From Amorphophallus konjac (taxonomy: Eukaryota > Streptophyta > Magnoliopsida > Alismatales > Araceae), in assembly GCA_022559845.1 (NCBI GenBank), contig CM040118.1, positions 260,733,519 through 260,797,518 on the forward strand: a stretch of 64,000 nt of DNA. The letters run 5' to 3'. The position numbers were made by a program, and so were the translations under genes. Positions 36,624-46,999 of the stretch are shown piece after piece. Positions within the stretch are counted from its first letter, which is position 1; each line of letters starts with the position of its first letter. The notes below the pieces were generated by a model. It did no database searches, was not told the DNA's origin, and saw nothing but the letters and a program-made list of their open reading frames with translations.

Positions 36624-37140
36624 TTTTTGTTGTATGATAGATAGCTTTATCACCCACAAGGTCTTTGCAATGCATTGGTACAGCGGATGCAAGTGTCATG
36701 ACTACACGACAAACCATCCGGCCAATTGACTTCCCTTATTACTTCTCCACTATCAAGAAAATGTTTGTACTTAAAGATCACCGAAGGGAAACTATTTTAT
36801 AAATTTTAAAGAGTTACTGAGTTTGTATATTTTAGCTGCAGAGTGAAAATTTGAAGTTCCATGGTCCAAGTTGTATTATAAGTCATGGATGTTATAAGTG
36901 TAATTGTGATATTTTCATGATTTGATATAATATAACTCTGTAAAGATATAGTCTTTGTCGTTGAGTGTCATGTCTTATTTATGTTTATGTTAAAAGGTGC
37001 AAAATTTATATACTCGTGTTGTATAATGGTGAGTGTTTGTGTATGTCAATGAATTACGAAGAATAAGATTTGTGTACTGAATGCATCTTTGGCATGCTTA
37101 CTCTAATTTTTGTATTTTATGATGGTTATTTTTCCGTAAT
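36624..37140. other. Unassigned AT-rich island sequence
   Basis: About 500 bases right of element A have no long open frame on either strand and no recognisable domain. It may be the 3' untranslated part of a CACTA-like element that ends at 37558. CACTATCAAGAAAA at 36748-36761 resembles a CACTA terminus with one extra base. Confidence 0.4.
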
Positions 37141-37558
37141 GATTAAAAATTGGAGCCGCTATAGATTGGTTGTTTGGGGAAATTTTTGGAAGAAAATGCC
37201 CCTAAAACATATTCTTTCATGTGATTATTTCAGGGTGGATTTTAAGTGATTATTCTTCAAATAGGTTGTTTGGGGCAATTTGAAAGAGGAATTGTCCCTA
37301 AAACATGTTCATTAGAGGCATTTGGTCAAAAAAACTGCCCTTATTAGAATATTTAGGGGCAATTTTTAGTGCCTCTAATGACAACATTAGAGGCATTTTT
37401 CAAAAAGTGCCCCCAAAACTTTTAGGGACCGAGGCAATAGGGGGACATTTTAAATTGCCCCTAAAACTAATCAAACTGCCCTTAAAGGTTTTTAGGGCAT
37501 TTATCTCCATTTTTTGGGCAGTTTTGAAATGCCCCTAAAGGCCTATTTTCTTGTAGCG
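37141..37558. mobile_element. CACTA-like DNA transposon terminus with subterminal repeats
   Basis: Read from 37558 on the minus strand the end is CGCTACAAGAAAATAGGCC, one base from the plant CACTA consensus start CACTACAAGAAAA. Inside it lie about eight copies, in both orientations, of a TTTAGGGGCA/TGCCCCTAAA word, the usual subterminal repeats of CACTA elements. No transposase is seen. The other terminus is either lost or is the imperfect match at 36748. Confidence 0.7.
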
Positions 37559-38623
37559 AGAGAACATGCTATAGAGGAGCAGATCCCTAGGGTGGTATGA
37601 AGATGGTTAAAGAGAGAATTCTGATCAGTGTGAAATCGTGATGTGCCCCTCCCCTAAAGGCAGGTCTTCCATTATGAAAGCATTCGGTGAAACCAATGAA
37701 TATATGTTGTTGCTCCATGGATGTAAGTCACAACCCACGCCTGGGATACCAACGAGCCTGTACTCCAAGTGGAGATGCAAAACATTGGTGTTCAGAGCCT
37801 TGTTATGCTATAAACCACAGAATGTGTAGCTGGGACAGACATGGGCTGTATATAAGATGCAGAAACATAGAAGGGAGCTGCTGCCATTCCCATACGAAAA
37901 ATGGGATGGTACAACCGTATGGTGAAAATCTTCAGGCAGCACTCTGTTGGGGATTCACGCAAACAGCACGGCGTTGGTGTGTGGTTGACATGGAATGAGC
38001 GGCAACCTTTGGCTAGGCCGGGACTAGGTGGAGGAAAAGTAAAAAAAAAGAATAGAATCTCATGGATATGGGGCTAAGCCAAGGTCTCTACAACCCATAG
38101 TCATGGGTGAAGAGGCAGATGGCTATCTCCTTGGAAATCATAGGCACCGAGCAATGAACAACATAGCCATATTAAGCAGATGGGAAAAAATACATCAAAT
38201 AAGCGTAGGCAGCAAACCCGAACCGTCGGAGATATTAGGGAAGGGACCCCTATGATTAATGTCGCCCCTGAGGGTGCTATCACAATGAAGAAATCATGAA
38301 GACATACTTGAAGCTAACTTCCCTTTCGACAGCCAGGCGAGGCTTAAACTAGAAGGCAACAGACATAAACGACGAAATCACAGTAGGATTGAGGGGGTGT
38401 GGATTGGCAAGACATATGCAAGAGCCATAATATTCACATCCAAGCACTAGGAGCTCGTTCTATTCATTTTAAATAAAACGAATACATCATCCCAAGACCA
38501 ATGAGTCTGGGAAGTGCTCAAGCGTACAGTAAAAAAAAAGAATAGAAACACATCTAGGGAGAAATTAAAAGAAGGGGGAGGGCGGAGGATTGACTCCTCT
38601 CCCTCCCCAGGCAGCACACCTTC
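37559..38623. other. Unassigned island sequence between the two nests
   Basis: No recognisable protein family. Two overlapping plus-strand frames (37638-37829 and 37687-37998) are short, and the second is Cys-rich. Neither has a motif I know. The sequence is more GC-balanced than its neighbours. It contains AACCGTATGGTGAAAATC (near 37910), which loosely recalls the domain V region of organellar group II introns, so a mitochondrial insertion is one weak possibility. Two copies of GTAAAAAAAAAGAATAGAA occur near 38038 and 38528. Confidence 0.3.
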
Positions 38624-40915
38624 TGTAACGACCCGAAGATCCAGATACCGGTAAACCGATACCAAGAACTCAGGGAAGCCACCCAAGAGGCTGATGAGGC
38701 CCCGTAAGGGTTGGAGGGTTTTGTCGAGGGGATGCATAATGAAATGGAATTACACGCCCGCAATATTAATTATAGCAATAGTTGAACTATAAACGGAAGC
38801 AAATTAAAATATCAGAGTGATAAATATACATAATAGTCTAGGTCTACAATATCCACAAGTCTAACAACTGAACAAAAGTCTAAATGTATAACTACAGGGG
38901 GCATACCCCGGCCAAAAAGTACAAGAAAGGACAAACGACTGACAACAACCTACTAACAGACTACTGAGCGACCACAGTTGGCACTAAGATCTGCCGTCAA
39001 AAGCGCGGGAAGCTGCGGAAGACGGCTGCTGCTGCTCACCTGAAAGAGCAAGGGTGAGTCTCAGCTAGACTCAGTAGGGGTCACGCGGATCCTTACCTCG
39101 CAACTAAACAAAGGAAAGCAATTAAAGCATGCATTGGCAGAAGTAAACAACAATTCAGTAAAGCTGTAAAACTATCTAAGCAGTTTAATAACCGCTAACT
39201 ATAATGCCAATTGAATTTAAACGTGAGTACTTGAAATCTATCAATAGAATAAACTCAACATTTCCAAGTGACAGGAGAAAGAAGGACCACCAGAAAGTGA
39301 AACTAGATGCGTCCACTAGCGACTTACACTGCGTCTCAAGCATCTACGCAAGTCTGGATCGCGACAAGCGAGACGCGTAACAGTTTCAGAAACAAGTAAC
39401 TACTTAGAGTAACACTCATCAGGGTCCGTCCAAGCCTCTAACCACGTGTGCACACACCGGCTCATTGCCTTGTGCCAGGTCTCTAGTTAGTTTTCCCCCC
39501 TAGTAGGATGCTACTCTAAAGCAGGGGCCCACAGAAACTAGCTTAAAAACCGTAAACCGGGACTATCCCGCCACCTCTCCTAGGTGGGCCGACACTAGAG
39601 GTCATCGGGCTATGACTAGTGGTTCCATCACAAGGAAAGAAAACTAATTCTATCAGGATCTAAAAACATGCCACAGTTCCTGTAATGATTTAAACATGGC
39701 GAATATGCAACATGGAAACCATAAAGAAATGAACATGATTAAATTGAAATTATGCAGAACATGGTGGTCTAACATTGGCCCGCCACAGGCTCTAGCGGTC
39801 GAAGGTCGGGATGCTACAATGGCTGTGGCACTCCACTAATGGGCCGCTACACTCCACCGCCATACTGTTTTATACAGTGTAGACATGCTCTAGCGGTCCA
39901 AGATGGATCCGCCAAAGGCCCTCTGGTGGTTCTACGATAAGCAGCCACACTAACCACCCAAACGCGTCAAAGGTCAACTGACCTGGTCAACAGTCTCTAG
40001 CGGTCGAAGGATGAGCTGCTATAGGGAAGTAGACGATCCAATGTTGGGCCGCTACAAGGGGTATAGCGTAGGGGTTGTGGACCGCCAAGGTCCACCGCCT
40101 CACTACTATAAAGAAACGGTCACTGGCAGGACCGCCACCTGCCCAGTGAACCGAATCCGTGGGGTTTGTAATCGAAACCCCTCCCGATCAACCTAGATCG
40201 ATGGGATACAAGGTTTTAACATGTTCCCTTCCATTCCACCATCATATAAACATAATTTACACCCTAAGAACCTAACAACAATGGCCATGGAGGATTAAAA
40301 CATAAATACGATGTTCATGCTCCAAAAACAAAAATGACGAGGTTCAGGCTATAGAAAACATAAAGACGATGAGCATGGCAGAGGAAATGACCCTAGAGAT
40401 CTCGAGAAGCCATCCCCCTACCTCGATCGCGCCGAAATTATCGCTACGGGCGCATGCAAGCCGAGGTAGCCACACCGCTCTCTCATGCCCACCCGTCTCC
40501 ACGCGCCGCGGATCATCTCAAAGTTGATGTCACCACGCTCCACGCGTCACGAGCATTCAGTTGATGCCTCCCACGCCTCCGTCCGTGACCCGGGCCGGCT
40601 GCGCCACCAGAGGGGGAGAGAGCTTCGCGTGAGAGAGAGAGAGAGTGAGAGAGTGAAAGAGAAAGATGGGGAGAGTGGGGGGGTCGACGGTGGGTTAAAA
40701 ATTTTATTATAATTTTTTTTTATATTTAACCTCTATTTACACTTTAAACCCTCAAAGAAGCATAATTGTAATTATGCCCATTAATTTCTTAAAAGCTTTT
40801 ACTAAATGGGTTAAATGCTTAGGAAAAGCCCATTAAATTCCAAAAAATCACCTAAATTCATGGATTAAATTCTATATTAATACCGATGAAGATCCGTTAA
40901 AGAATGGGTCTTACA
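38624..40915 (-). repeat. 3' LTR of element D
   Basis: The plus strand starts TGTAACGACCCGAAGATCC and ends GGGTCTTACA, 2.29 kb. The polypurine tract follows at once. No second copy is in the window, so the left boundary rests on the TG start and on resemblance to other gypsy LTR ends. GA-rich sequence lies at 40610-40690. Confidence 0.8.
39770..40145 (-). repeat. Cluster of AGCGGTC / GGGCCGCT words in element D LTR
   Basis: CTAGCGGTC occurs near 39792, 39893 and 39998, GGGCCGCTAC near 39841 and 40047, with further CCGCCA and GGACCGCC words between. The spacer sequence is not repeated. Element A, a different family, uses the same AGCGGTC word in its LTR. Confidence 0.65.
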
Positions 40916-40928
40916 TTCCCTCCCTCCT
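40916..40928 (-). other. Polypurine tract of element D
   Basis: The minus strand reads TAGGAGGGAGGGAA directly before the TGTAAGACCC start of the LTR. Confidence 0.8.
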
Positions 40929-40983
40929 AATAGAAATTTCATCCTCAAAATTTAAAAGTGAGAACTGAAAGGAAAAATATACC

Positions 40984-42240
40984 TCATTCAAATAAGAAAG
41001 GAAACTGCTAAAGCATTTCATCCTCACGTTCCCAAGTCGCTTCATTACCAGAGTGATGCTGCCATACAACTTTAACTAGAGAGATTACCTTATTTCTCAA
41101 TCGTTGCTCACGACGATCTTCAATTCGGAATGGGTACTCTGGCGTAGATAAATCTGTAGTCACTTCAGGCCAAACTGAATCATCGAGCATGTGAGATGCA
41201 TCATGTACATACTTTCTCAACTGGGAAACATGAAACACATCATGGATTGCTTGCATCGCCGCTGGCAATTCGAGCCGATAAGCCACTTGGCCCACACATT
41301 CCAGAATAGGAAACGGACCAATATAATGGGGACTAAGCTTTCCACGCTTCCCAAACCTCATAACGCCTTTCATCGGAGATATTTTTACAAACACCATATC
41401 TTCAGGCTCAAACTACAATGGTCACTTGTGCTGATCTGCATAAATTTTCTGTCGACTCTGAGCTGTCAACATTTTCTGTCTGATTAAGCGAACCACATCA
41501 GCACACTACTGAACCATATCAGGTCCTGTCAATAAACGATCACCAGATTCAAACCAATTTAATGGTGTACGACAAGGACGCCCATATAAAGCTTCATACG
41601 GTGCCATATCAACACTGGAGTGATAACTATTATTATATGCAAATTCCACCAATGGCAAATGCTGACTCCACGAACCCTGCCAATCTAGGCAACACGATCG
41701 CAACATATCTTCTAAAGTCTGAATAGTCCTTTTTGACTGACCATCAGATTGAGGATGATATGCTGAACTGAAAGCTAATTCTGTGGCCAACGCTTTTTGA
41801 AAACTGCGCCAGAAGCCAGAAGTAAATCATGGGTCACGATCTGACATAATAGATATTGGAATTCCATGCAATGGCATAATCTTTTCAACATAAAGTTCGG
41901 CCAATTTCTGAACACTCCAAGTAACTTTAATCGGCAATAATCTTGCTATCTTAGTCAAACAATCAACTAGCAGCCAGATTCCATCATAGCCTTGTGAAGT
42001 TCGGGGTAAACCCACAACAAAATCTGTCGTGACATGATCCCATTTTCACATCGGAATTTCTAAAGGTTGAAGCATTCCTCCAGGCATTTGATGTTCAGCT
42101 TTAACATGTTGACATGTCAAACATTGAGACACAAACTCAGCTACATCCTTTTTCATTCCTAGCCACCAGAACTGCCTTTTAAGATTTTGATACATCTTGG
42201 TAGTGCTAGGGTGAATAGCATAACGGGATCCATGGCCTTC
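40984..42240 (-). pseudogene. pol: Element D pol, 3' block: integrase and chromodomain
   Basis: From 42240 down in one frame: the zinc-binding region (SRYAIHPSTTKMYQ, CLTCQHVKAEHQ), the integrase core (DFVVGLPRTSQGYDGIW, IMSDRDP, TIQTLEDMLR), a GPF-type C-terminus (YIGPFPILECVGQVAYRLEL) and a chromodomain-like end (ATWEREDEML). Stops fall where Trp or Arg codons are expected, for example TGA at about 42046 (Trp before KWDHV) and 41827 (Arg after SDRDP). The natural stop is TGA 40984-40986. It joins to 61620 after removal of element E. Confidence 0.88.
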
Positions 42241-42560
42241 TGATGGGGGAAACACTTACCCCACTACATTTTGCGAAGCTCTAATGGATCGTCGGTTTGC
42301 GCCATTGTGTTCTCTATAATTTTCTGAGTCTATCCATGTAATTTTCATATTTTATTTGAGTCAAACTGTGTAATTTTCCCTTTAATTGAGTCTGGTACCT
42401 AGGTATAAGTGTCATTTACCTAAGTCTTGAGTCATGTGGTTAATTAAGTTGTCTATTGGGCCCAACTAGTGGGCTTGGCCAAGGGGCGCCCTCCCTTGGA
42501 CTGCTTTGGTCATTAGTTGTTTAGTCAGGGTCATTTTAGTCCTAGGAAAATGTGAGTGCC

Positions 42561-42568
42561 TATAAATA
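42561..42568 (+). promoter_or_regulatory. TATA box of element E LTR
   Basis: TATAAATA in the context GAGTGCCTATAAATATGCC is preserved as TATAAATAG at 47322-47330 in the other LTR. Transcription would start about 30 bases downstream, just before the pyrimidine-rich tract. Confidence 0.75.
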
Positions 42569-42672
42569 TGCCACCCCACTCCCTCATTTGTAATCTTTGA
42601 TCAATCAAAAAAAAATGAGTGAATTAGTGTATTATTGGAGATGATTCTCCACTTCTCTCTCTCTCTATTGGG

Positions 42673-43689
42673 GTGGATTCCCCTTCTCTCTATTCTCTCT
42701 CCCTCTTCTTTCTCTCTTTAAAGAGGGGTGCACCCCTTTCTCTCTCCTCCCCCTACCACCTACTTTCTCTCTCTTCTCCCCTCATTCAAGAGCTACCCCA
42801 TTTCCCCACACCTCTCCATAACTCCACCCCTAGCCCCAAGGTGGAATCCACCACTCTCCAAGACACCCTCCAACCACCAACCACCCACTCCCCTTCCCCA
42901 AGCACCCTCTCATCTCCCAAGGGAGAATTCCCCACTCCCCAAGCCCCACCTTTACCTTTCACACACACCTCTTCCCATCCCCAAGACCAGAAATTAATCT
43001 CACCCTTAAACCCATTTCCAAATACCCTTTCCCTCTCTCCCTTCCAACCAAATTCGCAGCTCTCCCTCCCTCCACCTCCTAGACCTCCTTCCAGCCCCCA
43101 TTCTGCCACTCCCACACCTTCGAACACCCCCTCCCAGACCCCCTCACAGCCAGGGGTTGCCCCCACACACATCCACCTCATTTCTCCTCCCATCTACCCC
43201 CATTTCCCATCACCTATCACCACTCTGCATAGGCCAGTTCGCAGGCAGCAGCGACCACGGGGTCATCGTGAACCTTCAGGAGGCATACCCTATACCGTTG
43301 GAATCGTCATCCAGTCAGCTTCGCAGTCGAGGTGGTTCCGTCTTTGTCCAAACACCGAGCTGCTCGTGAGAGTGATTCTTCCTCGATTGCGCAGAACCAC
43401 TCAGGCAGAGAACCAGAGCTCCACATCAAGTTTAACCACGGCCATCCTCTTGAGGATCTGGAGGCAACGCTTGGCTGCAATATTCTACGACAAGTCTACT
43501 TCCAGGATCAAGAAGCGGAACCCCGTTCGGCATCCGGAGCTAAAAGTTCTCATTTTTCTTCCTCGGGTGCGCAGTTCTGTTCCTCCTTGGACTGAACAGA
43601 CACCCGATCACTATTCAGGCTGTCTCTATCTACTCTTACCTCCTCCGGCACCCCCGTGGGTCTCCGTTCGAACAGGGCTCGACAACTAA
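42673..43689 (+). other. Pro/Ser-rich open frame within element E 5' LTR
   Basis: The frame is 338 codons with an ATG about 110 bases downstream of the TATA box. The first 170 residues are Pro, Ser, Thr and Leu because the DNA is a CT tract. The rest has no recognised domain. In the 3' LTR copy the same frame is broken (TAG near 60014 where this copy has CAG). It may be open by composition alone. There is no evidence of a protein. Confidence 0.3.
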
Positions 43690-44643
43690 ACCAACGACTC
43701 TGGCCAAGCCTGAATCGGAGCTGAGGAGCGTCCGTGGTAGCCTCGTCTTCCAGCTGTAGGGGTGCAGAAGCTACCAAAACCAGCAAGCAGAGCCCTTGTT
43801 CGCTCCTCTTCCCCGACCAGCACCGCCTTCAAGAAATTCCCCCAAAAATTGGACGTCTTTCTGGGTCGACTATGAAGGATCTCCAACTAGTTTCGTCGAC
43901 AACGGAGTTCGGGAGAGGCCGCAGCGGTGCCAACTTCAACCGCCTATCCCCTATTCCAGAGGGCGGTAGAACCATTATTTTTCTTTCATTAAGTTCCTAG
44001 ATTGATTCTCCCCTTCCCGCCTGGCCGTCTTACCGCCCCTCCCTGCGTTGAGGTAGTGTTTGACTGTATCACATTATCCCCAACCCCTTATCCAACCCTC
44101 CTGTGCGAGAAGTAGTGGTGTACTCTATAAATTTTCAGGTCAAGCGACATCGACGCGGCGTGCGGGTGCGTAGCCACGCCTCCCCGCTCGCCCTCGTCTT
44201 CGGCTGGGGTCGGCATCTTCACGCCGACCAGGTGAGCTACTGAACACTTCTCTTTTCTGATCTCATTTGCTTAATTAGTATTGTATCTTAGTGCCGTCGG
44301 CAGTGAGAGAGTGTCCGATCTTGAATTTGCTTATAATTGAGCGACTACCGCAGGCGAGTTGCGAGAGAGTCATTATATCCCACGCGCTCAGCGTGCTGGC
44401 CACCTACGAGAGTGGGCATCCTGGGACCCTTTGGGGTTCAATCTTAAGCTAGCCAACCCCCTGGAATCTCAAGGACCAACCTCGGACCCTCATCCCCATC
44501 GCCGGTCCACCTACGGACCCGGGTGCGCGCTATGCGGGTGAGTCCGCTCGAGGGAAGTTGCCGGTCCGTTGCATCGCTTGCTTGCTAGGTGCGAGGGGTC
44601 TTCGGTCTTGTGATTATCACCCCCAAGGTGGTTTCACATCAAG

Positions 44644-44655
44644 TGGTATTAGAGC
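44644..44655 (+). other. Primer binding site of element E
   Basis: TGGTATTAGAGC differs by one base from the tRNA-iMet complement TGGTATCAGAGC and lies two bases inside the LTR end. It fixes the element on the plus strand. Confidence 0.85.
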
Positions 44656-44755
44656 AAGTTTTAGACTTGTCTCTACTAAGTCTAGTCCTTGGGCATTGCA
44701 TCGCCATTAAGTCTAGAAGGATCACCCCTCCCCCCTCCACTACCCCCTTCCCAAG

Positions 44756-46174
44756 ATGAATGCGTGGGATAAGCTTGTCATAGGGATGTTGAAGGAGCGA
44801 GCCAAGTCACCCATAGCCTTCTACGAAAAATATGTCCCATGCGTGTGGCTGTCACCCTCCGTCCCTTACCCTACCAAGCATGCCACTTCCACCCCTCCAC
44901 GGGAACCCCACACTCTACCAATGATCCCTCAAACAACCCCCCTTAAGCTCATGTCATCACACCCTCCAGCTCCACCAACCCAAACTCCTACCAAAATCAT
45001 CCATGCTAGAGACGCAAGCTTGGCCATGGAAGTCCCAAAGAACGAGGGTGTTTGTTTCAACATTACCCATCCACCGAAGGACACCCACACTCAAACTAAG
45101 GAGAGACGAACCCCTAGTTTCCCACCCAACCATAAACCCCACCTAGAATTAACTCTCCCCTTCAATGGACTAGTGATCATAGGAGAACCTCTAGTCAAGT
45201 GGCTAAAGAAAGGCCCAATCCCAAGGTCAAGTCCATACCACCAAACCATGAGTCATCCATCCCAAGTTGTGGCCGTCCGACCTTCCCCTATTACTCCCGT
45301 GTTCACCATGGGCCAATGCACTAGTGAGGTCCTCATGTTCCTTCTCACATTGGGCATCTCTATCCCATCCCAAGCCAATGACAGCCCACGAAAGGAGCCC
45401 AACCATCCTAAGGCAATCATTATCCCATCTACTCTTATGGTGGAAGACGGCCCCTTACTCATTGGGGAACACCTCACCTTGGCCAACCTAAAGGAAGAAG
45501 CCACCTTATCCGGTCATACTTTCTTTGATCCCTTTGACCCCACCGGGTGGGAGCCATGGCACCAACTTAACTCCCTCCCCTCCTACCATACAATCAACCA
45601 CCCAACACCTCATACACCCACACCCATATGTCCATTTGACCGCACACCCCTCCTTGGGAATGAGCCATATGCCTCCCTATGTTTCTCCCCAATCAATAGA
45701 CCCACCATGGTAATGGCTCCGCTAGCTAGCAAAGACTCAACACACCTAGGAGAGCTTGTTGATTGGGTTTCTACACACCAAGTATGGGAAGAGGCCCACT
45801 CCCCCAAGAATCCGTCCTTCTTTGATCCATTTGATCCCTTCCTTTGGGGCCCCCAAAACCCACCATCCTCATCCCGAGTCCCCCAACAAGTCTTACCCTT
45901 CACCCCATGTCAAATCTGTTGCACCAACCCCTCCCTTCCTACACCTACGCTCGGGAAGGTAGAACTTAGCGTTTGGGTAGAGTTGCATGGTAGGCTCATC
46001 TCTAGGTGTCCCGGTCCCCCTTCGGCAATCAACATTGTTAGGAAACACATGCATGTTAAGACCACATTTGGATGCCCTGGTCCTCCAACCTTTGATAGGG
46101 AGTCCATGCATGACAGGGCCATGTTTGGATGCCCCGGCCCCCCCAAAAATAGTCATTGTGAAGACAAAGCATGA
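44756..46174 (+). CDS. Element E proline-rich ORF with GCPGPP repeats (unknown function)
   Basis: The frame is 472 codons, with an ATG (MNAWDKLVIGML) 100 bases after the PBS, where gag would normally start. I recognise no gag or other domain. It is rich in Pro, His, Thr and Ser, with short Pro-rich segments such as HPPAPPTQTP, and has two similar FFDPFDP blocks (about residues 258 and 361). It ends with the first of the GCPGPP repeats. A C-run near 46139-46147 shifts the frame, and the next repeats continue in another frame, so this protein is probably truncated from a longer ancestral one. It could be a relic of captured sequence, a spacer ORF of a non-autonomous element, or open by composition. 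Confidence 0.5.
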   Translation: MNAWDKLVIGMLKERAKSPIAFYEKYVPCVWLSPSVPYPTKHATSTPPREPHTLPMIPQTTPLKLMSSHPPAPPTQTPTKIIHARDASLAMEVPKNEGVCFNITHPPKDTHTQTKERRTPSFPPNHKPHLELTLPFNGLVIIGEPLVKWLKKGPIPRSSPYHQTMSHPSQVVAVRPSPITPVFTMGQCTSEVLMFLLTLGISIPSQANDSPRKEPNHPKAIIIPSTLMVEDGPLLIGEHLTLANLKEEATLSGHTFFDPFDPTGWEPWHQLNSLPSYHTINHPTPHTPTPICPFDRTPLLGNEPYASLCFSPINRPTMVMAPLASKDSTHLGELVDWVSTHQVWEEAHSPKNPSFFDPFDPFLWGPQNPPSSSRVPQQVLPFTPCQICCTNPSLPTPTLGKVELSVWVELHGRLISRCPGPPSAINIVRKHMHVKTTFGCPGPPTFDRESMHDRAMFGCPGPPKNSHCEDKA

Positions 46175-46375
46175 AGAGAGCATTCATGGATGCCCGGGAC
46201 CCCCGTCATTTGCCACCCCTTTGCATGATAGGTTCACCTATGGCTGCCCCGGCCCACCTAGGTTCATCAAGGTCCATGTGACATCAAGGCATGATTGGTC
46301 CACCTATGGTTGTCCTGGTCCACCTATGACATCAATGCATGATAGGTATACATTTGGATGCCACGGTCCACCTTT
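46000..46375 (+). repeat. GCPGPP-coding repeat, seven units
   Basis: Seven units of GG(A/C)TGYCCNGGNCCNCC coding for GCPGPP (first RCPGPP, last GCHGPP) are spaced about 17-24 codons apart. Between several units a CATGATAGG (His-Asp-Arg) word recurs. Units 1-3 are in the frame of the 44756 ORF and 4-7 in the frame that continues to 46784. Confidence 0.85.
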
Positions 46376-46999
46376 GCATATCATACATTTCTCCCTAACA
46401 CCGCATCGTAGTACATGGCATGAGTATTTAAGCAAGCAACAAGCAACGAGCTGTGAGAATCACAAGAAGCGGGCAAAAGGTCACGAGCGCCACTTGGAAT
46501 TTCAAGTTGGTAACTTGGTGATGATGACTTTGGAGTGGCTCTACCCTAGGTTCACCTCCAATTTGAGGGCAGGAGGACTTGGACCTTACCAAATTCCGAG
46601 TGGCTTTGGCAACCCGGCTTACGGGTTGGACTTACCGATGGGTTTTGGGATTCACCCCATTTCCCACATGGTGGATCTGGCACCCTATATGGGCACCGCG
46701 GTGGATCCTAGTGAGTGTTTTGAGCCTATACCTTCCTTTAAGAGGGACACCCCCGGAGAGCCACCACAAGTCAGCCTGAGAGACTGACGTGTACACACGG
46801 AGGCAATACTAGGCAAGCAAGGTATCATTGCCAGCATGAGGGTGTGTCCGTGCCACTTTGTGAAGCTGAAGCGCCATCCCCCGGCCATGGACGTGGGGTC
46901 GAGTTTGGAGATCGTGGCTCACCCGGAGCTGCATTTGGTGTACCACTTCCCCGGTGGACCCATACTCGACGGGGTCGAGTTCTCCCCACCCCGGGGGTA
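46148..46999 (+). pseudogene. Element E relic of chromovirus integrase C-terminus and chromodomain
   Basis: After the last repeats the frame reads HERHLEFQVGNLVMM, then GLGPYQIPSGFGNPAYGLDL and HPISHMVDLAPYMG. This is the familiar gypsy integrase tail (EFQVGDLV, GPF/Y region, HP.FNVADL.PY). A TGA at 46785-46787 is followed in the same frame by TEAILGK, FVKLKRHPP and a HPELHLVYH end, the outline of a chromodomain (EAILGKR, VKWKGHP). The frame runs on into the 3' LTR to a stop at 47148-47150. No catalytic integrase core precedes it. Chromodomains direct integration to marked chromatin in related elements. Confidence 0.7.

Larger units (their letters stand above)
42241..44641 (+). repeat. 5' LTR of element E
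   Basis: It starts TGATGGGGGAAAC and ends GGTGGTTTCACATCA. It matches 47000-47492 plus 59699-61619. A TATA box lies at 42561-42568. A strongly pyrimidine-rich tract fills 42640-43220. GC-rich sequence with CGACGCGGCG follows at 44140-44200, then conserved U5 sequence. Confidence 0.9.

Noticed and set aside
36748..37558. A complete 811-bp CACTA-type non-autonomous element
   Set aside because: The left end match (CACTATCAAGAAAA) has an extra base and no subterminal repeats beside it, so only the right terminus is called.
38447..38737. Minus-strand frame of 96 codons across the left edge of element D
   Set aside because: It crosses the LTR boundary of element D into the island and has no recognised domain, so it cannot be a conserved gene.
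42786..43193. Gly/Trp/Glu-rich minus-strand frame of 135 codons (and its copy at 59743-60150)
   Set aside because: It is the complement of the pyrimidine-rich tract of the element E LTR. It is open because of base composition and has no domain.
45893..46183. Minus-strand frames opposite the GCPGPP repeats
   Set aside because: The antisense of the repeat region. The plus strand has the PBS, start position and integrase tail that fix the sense.
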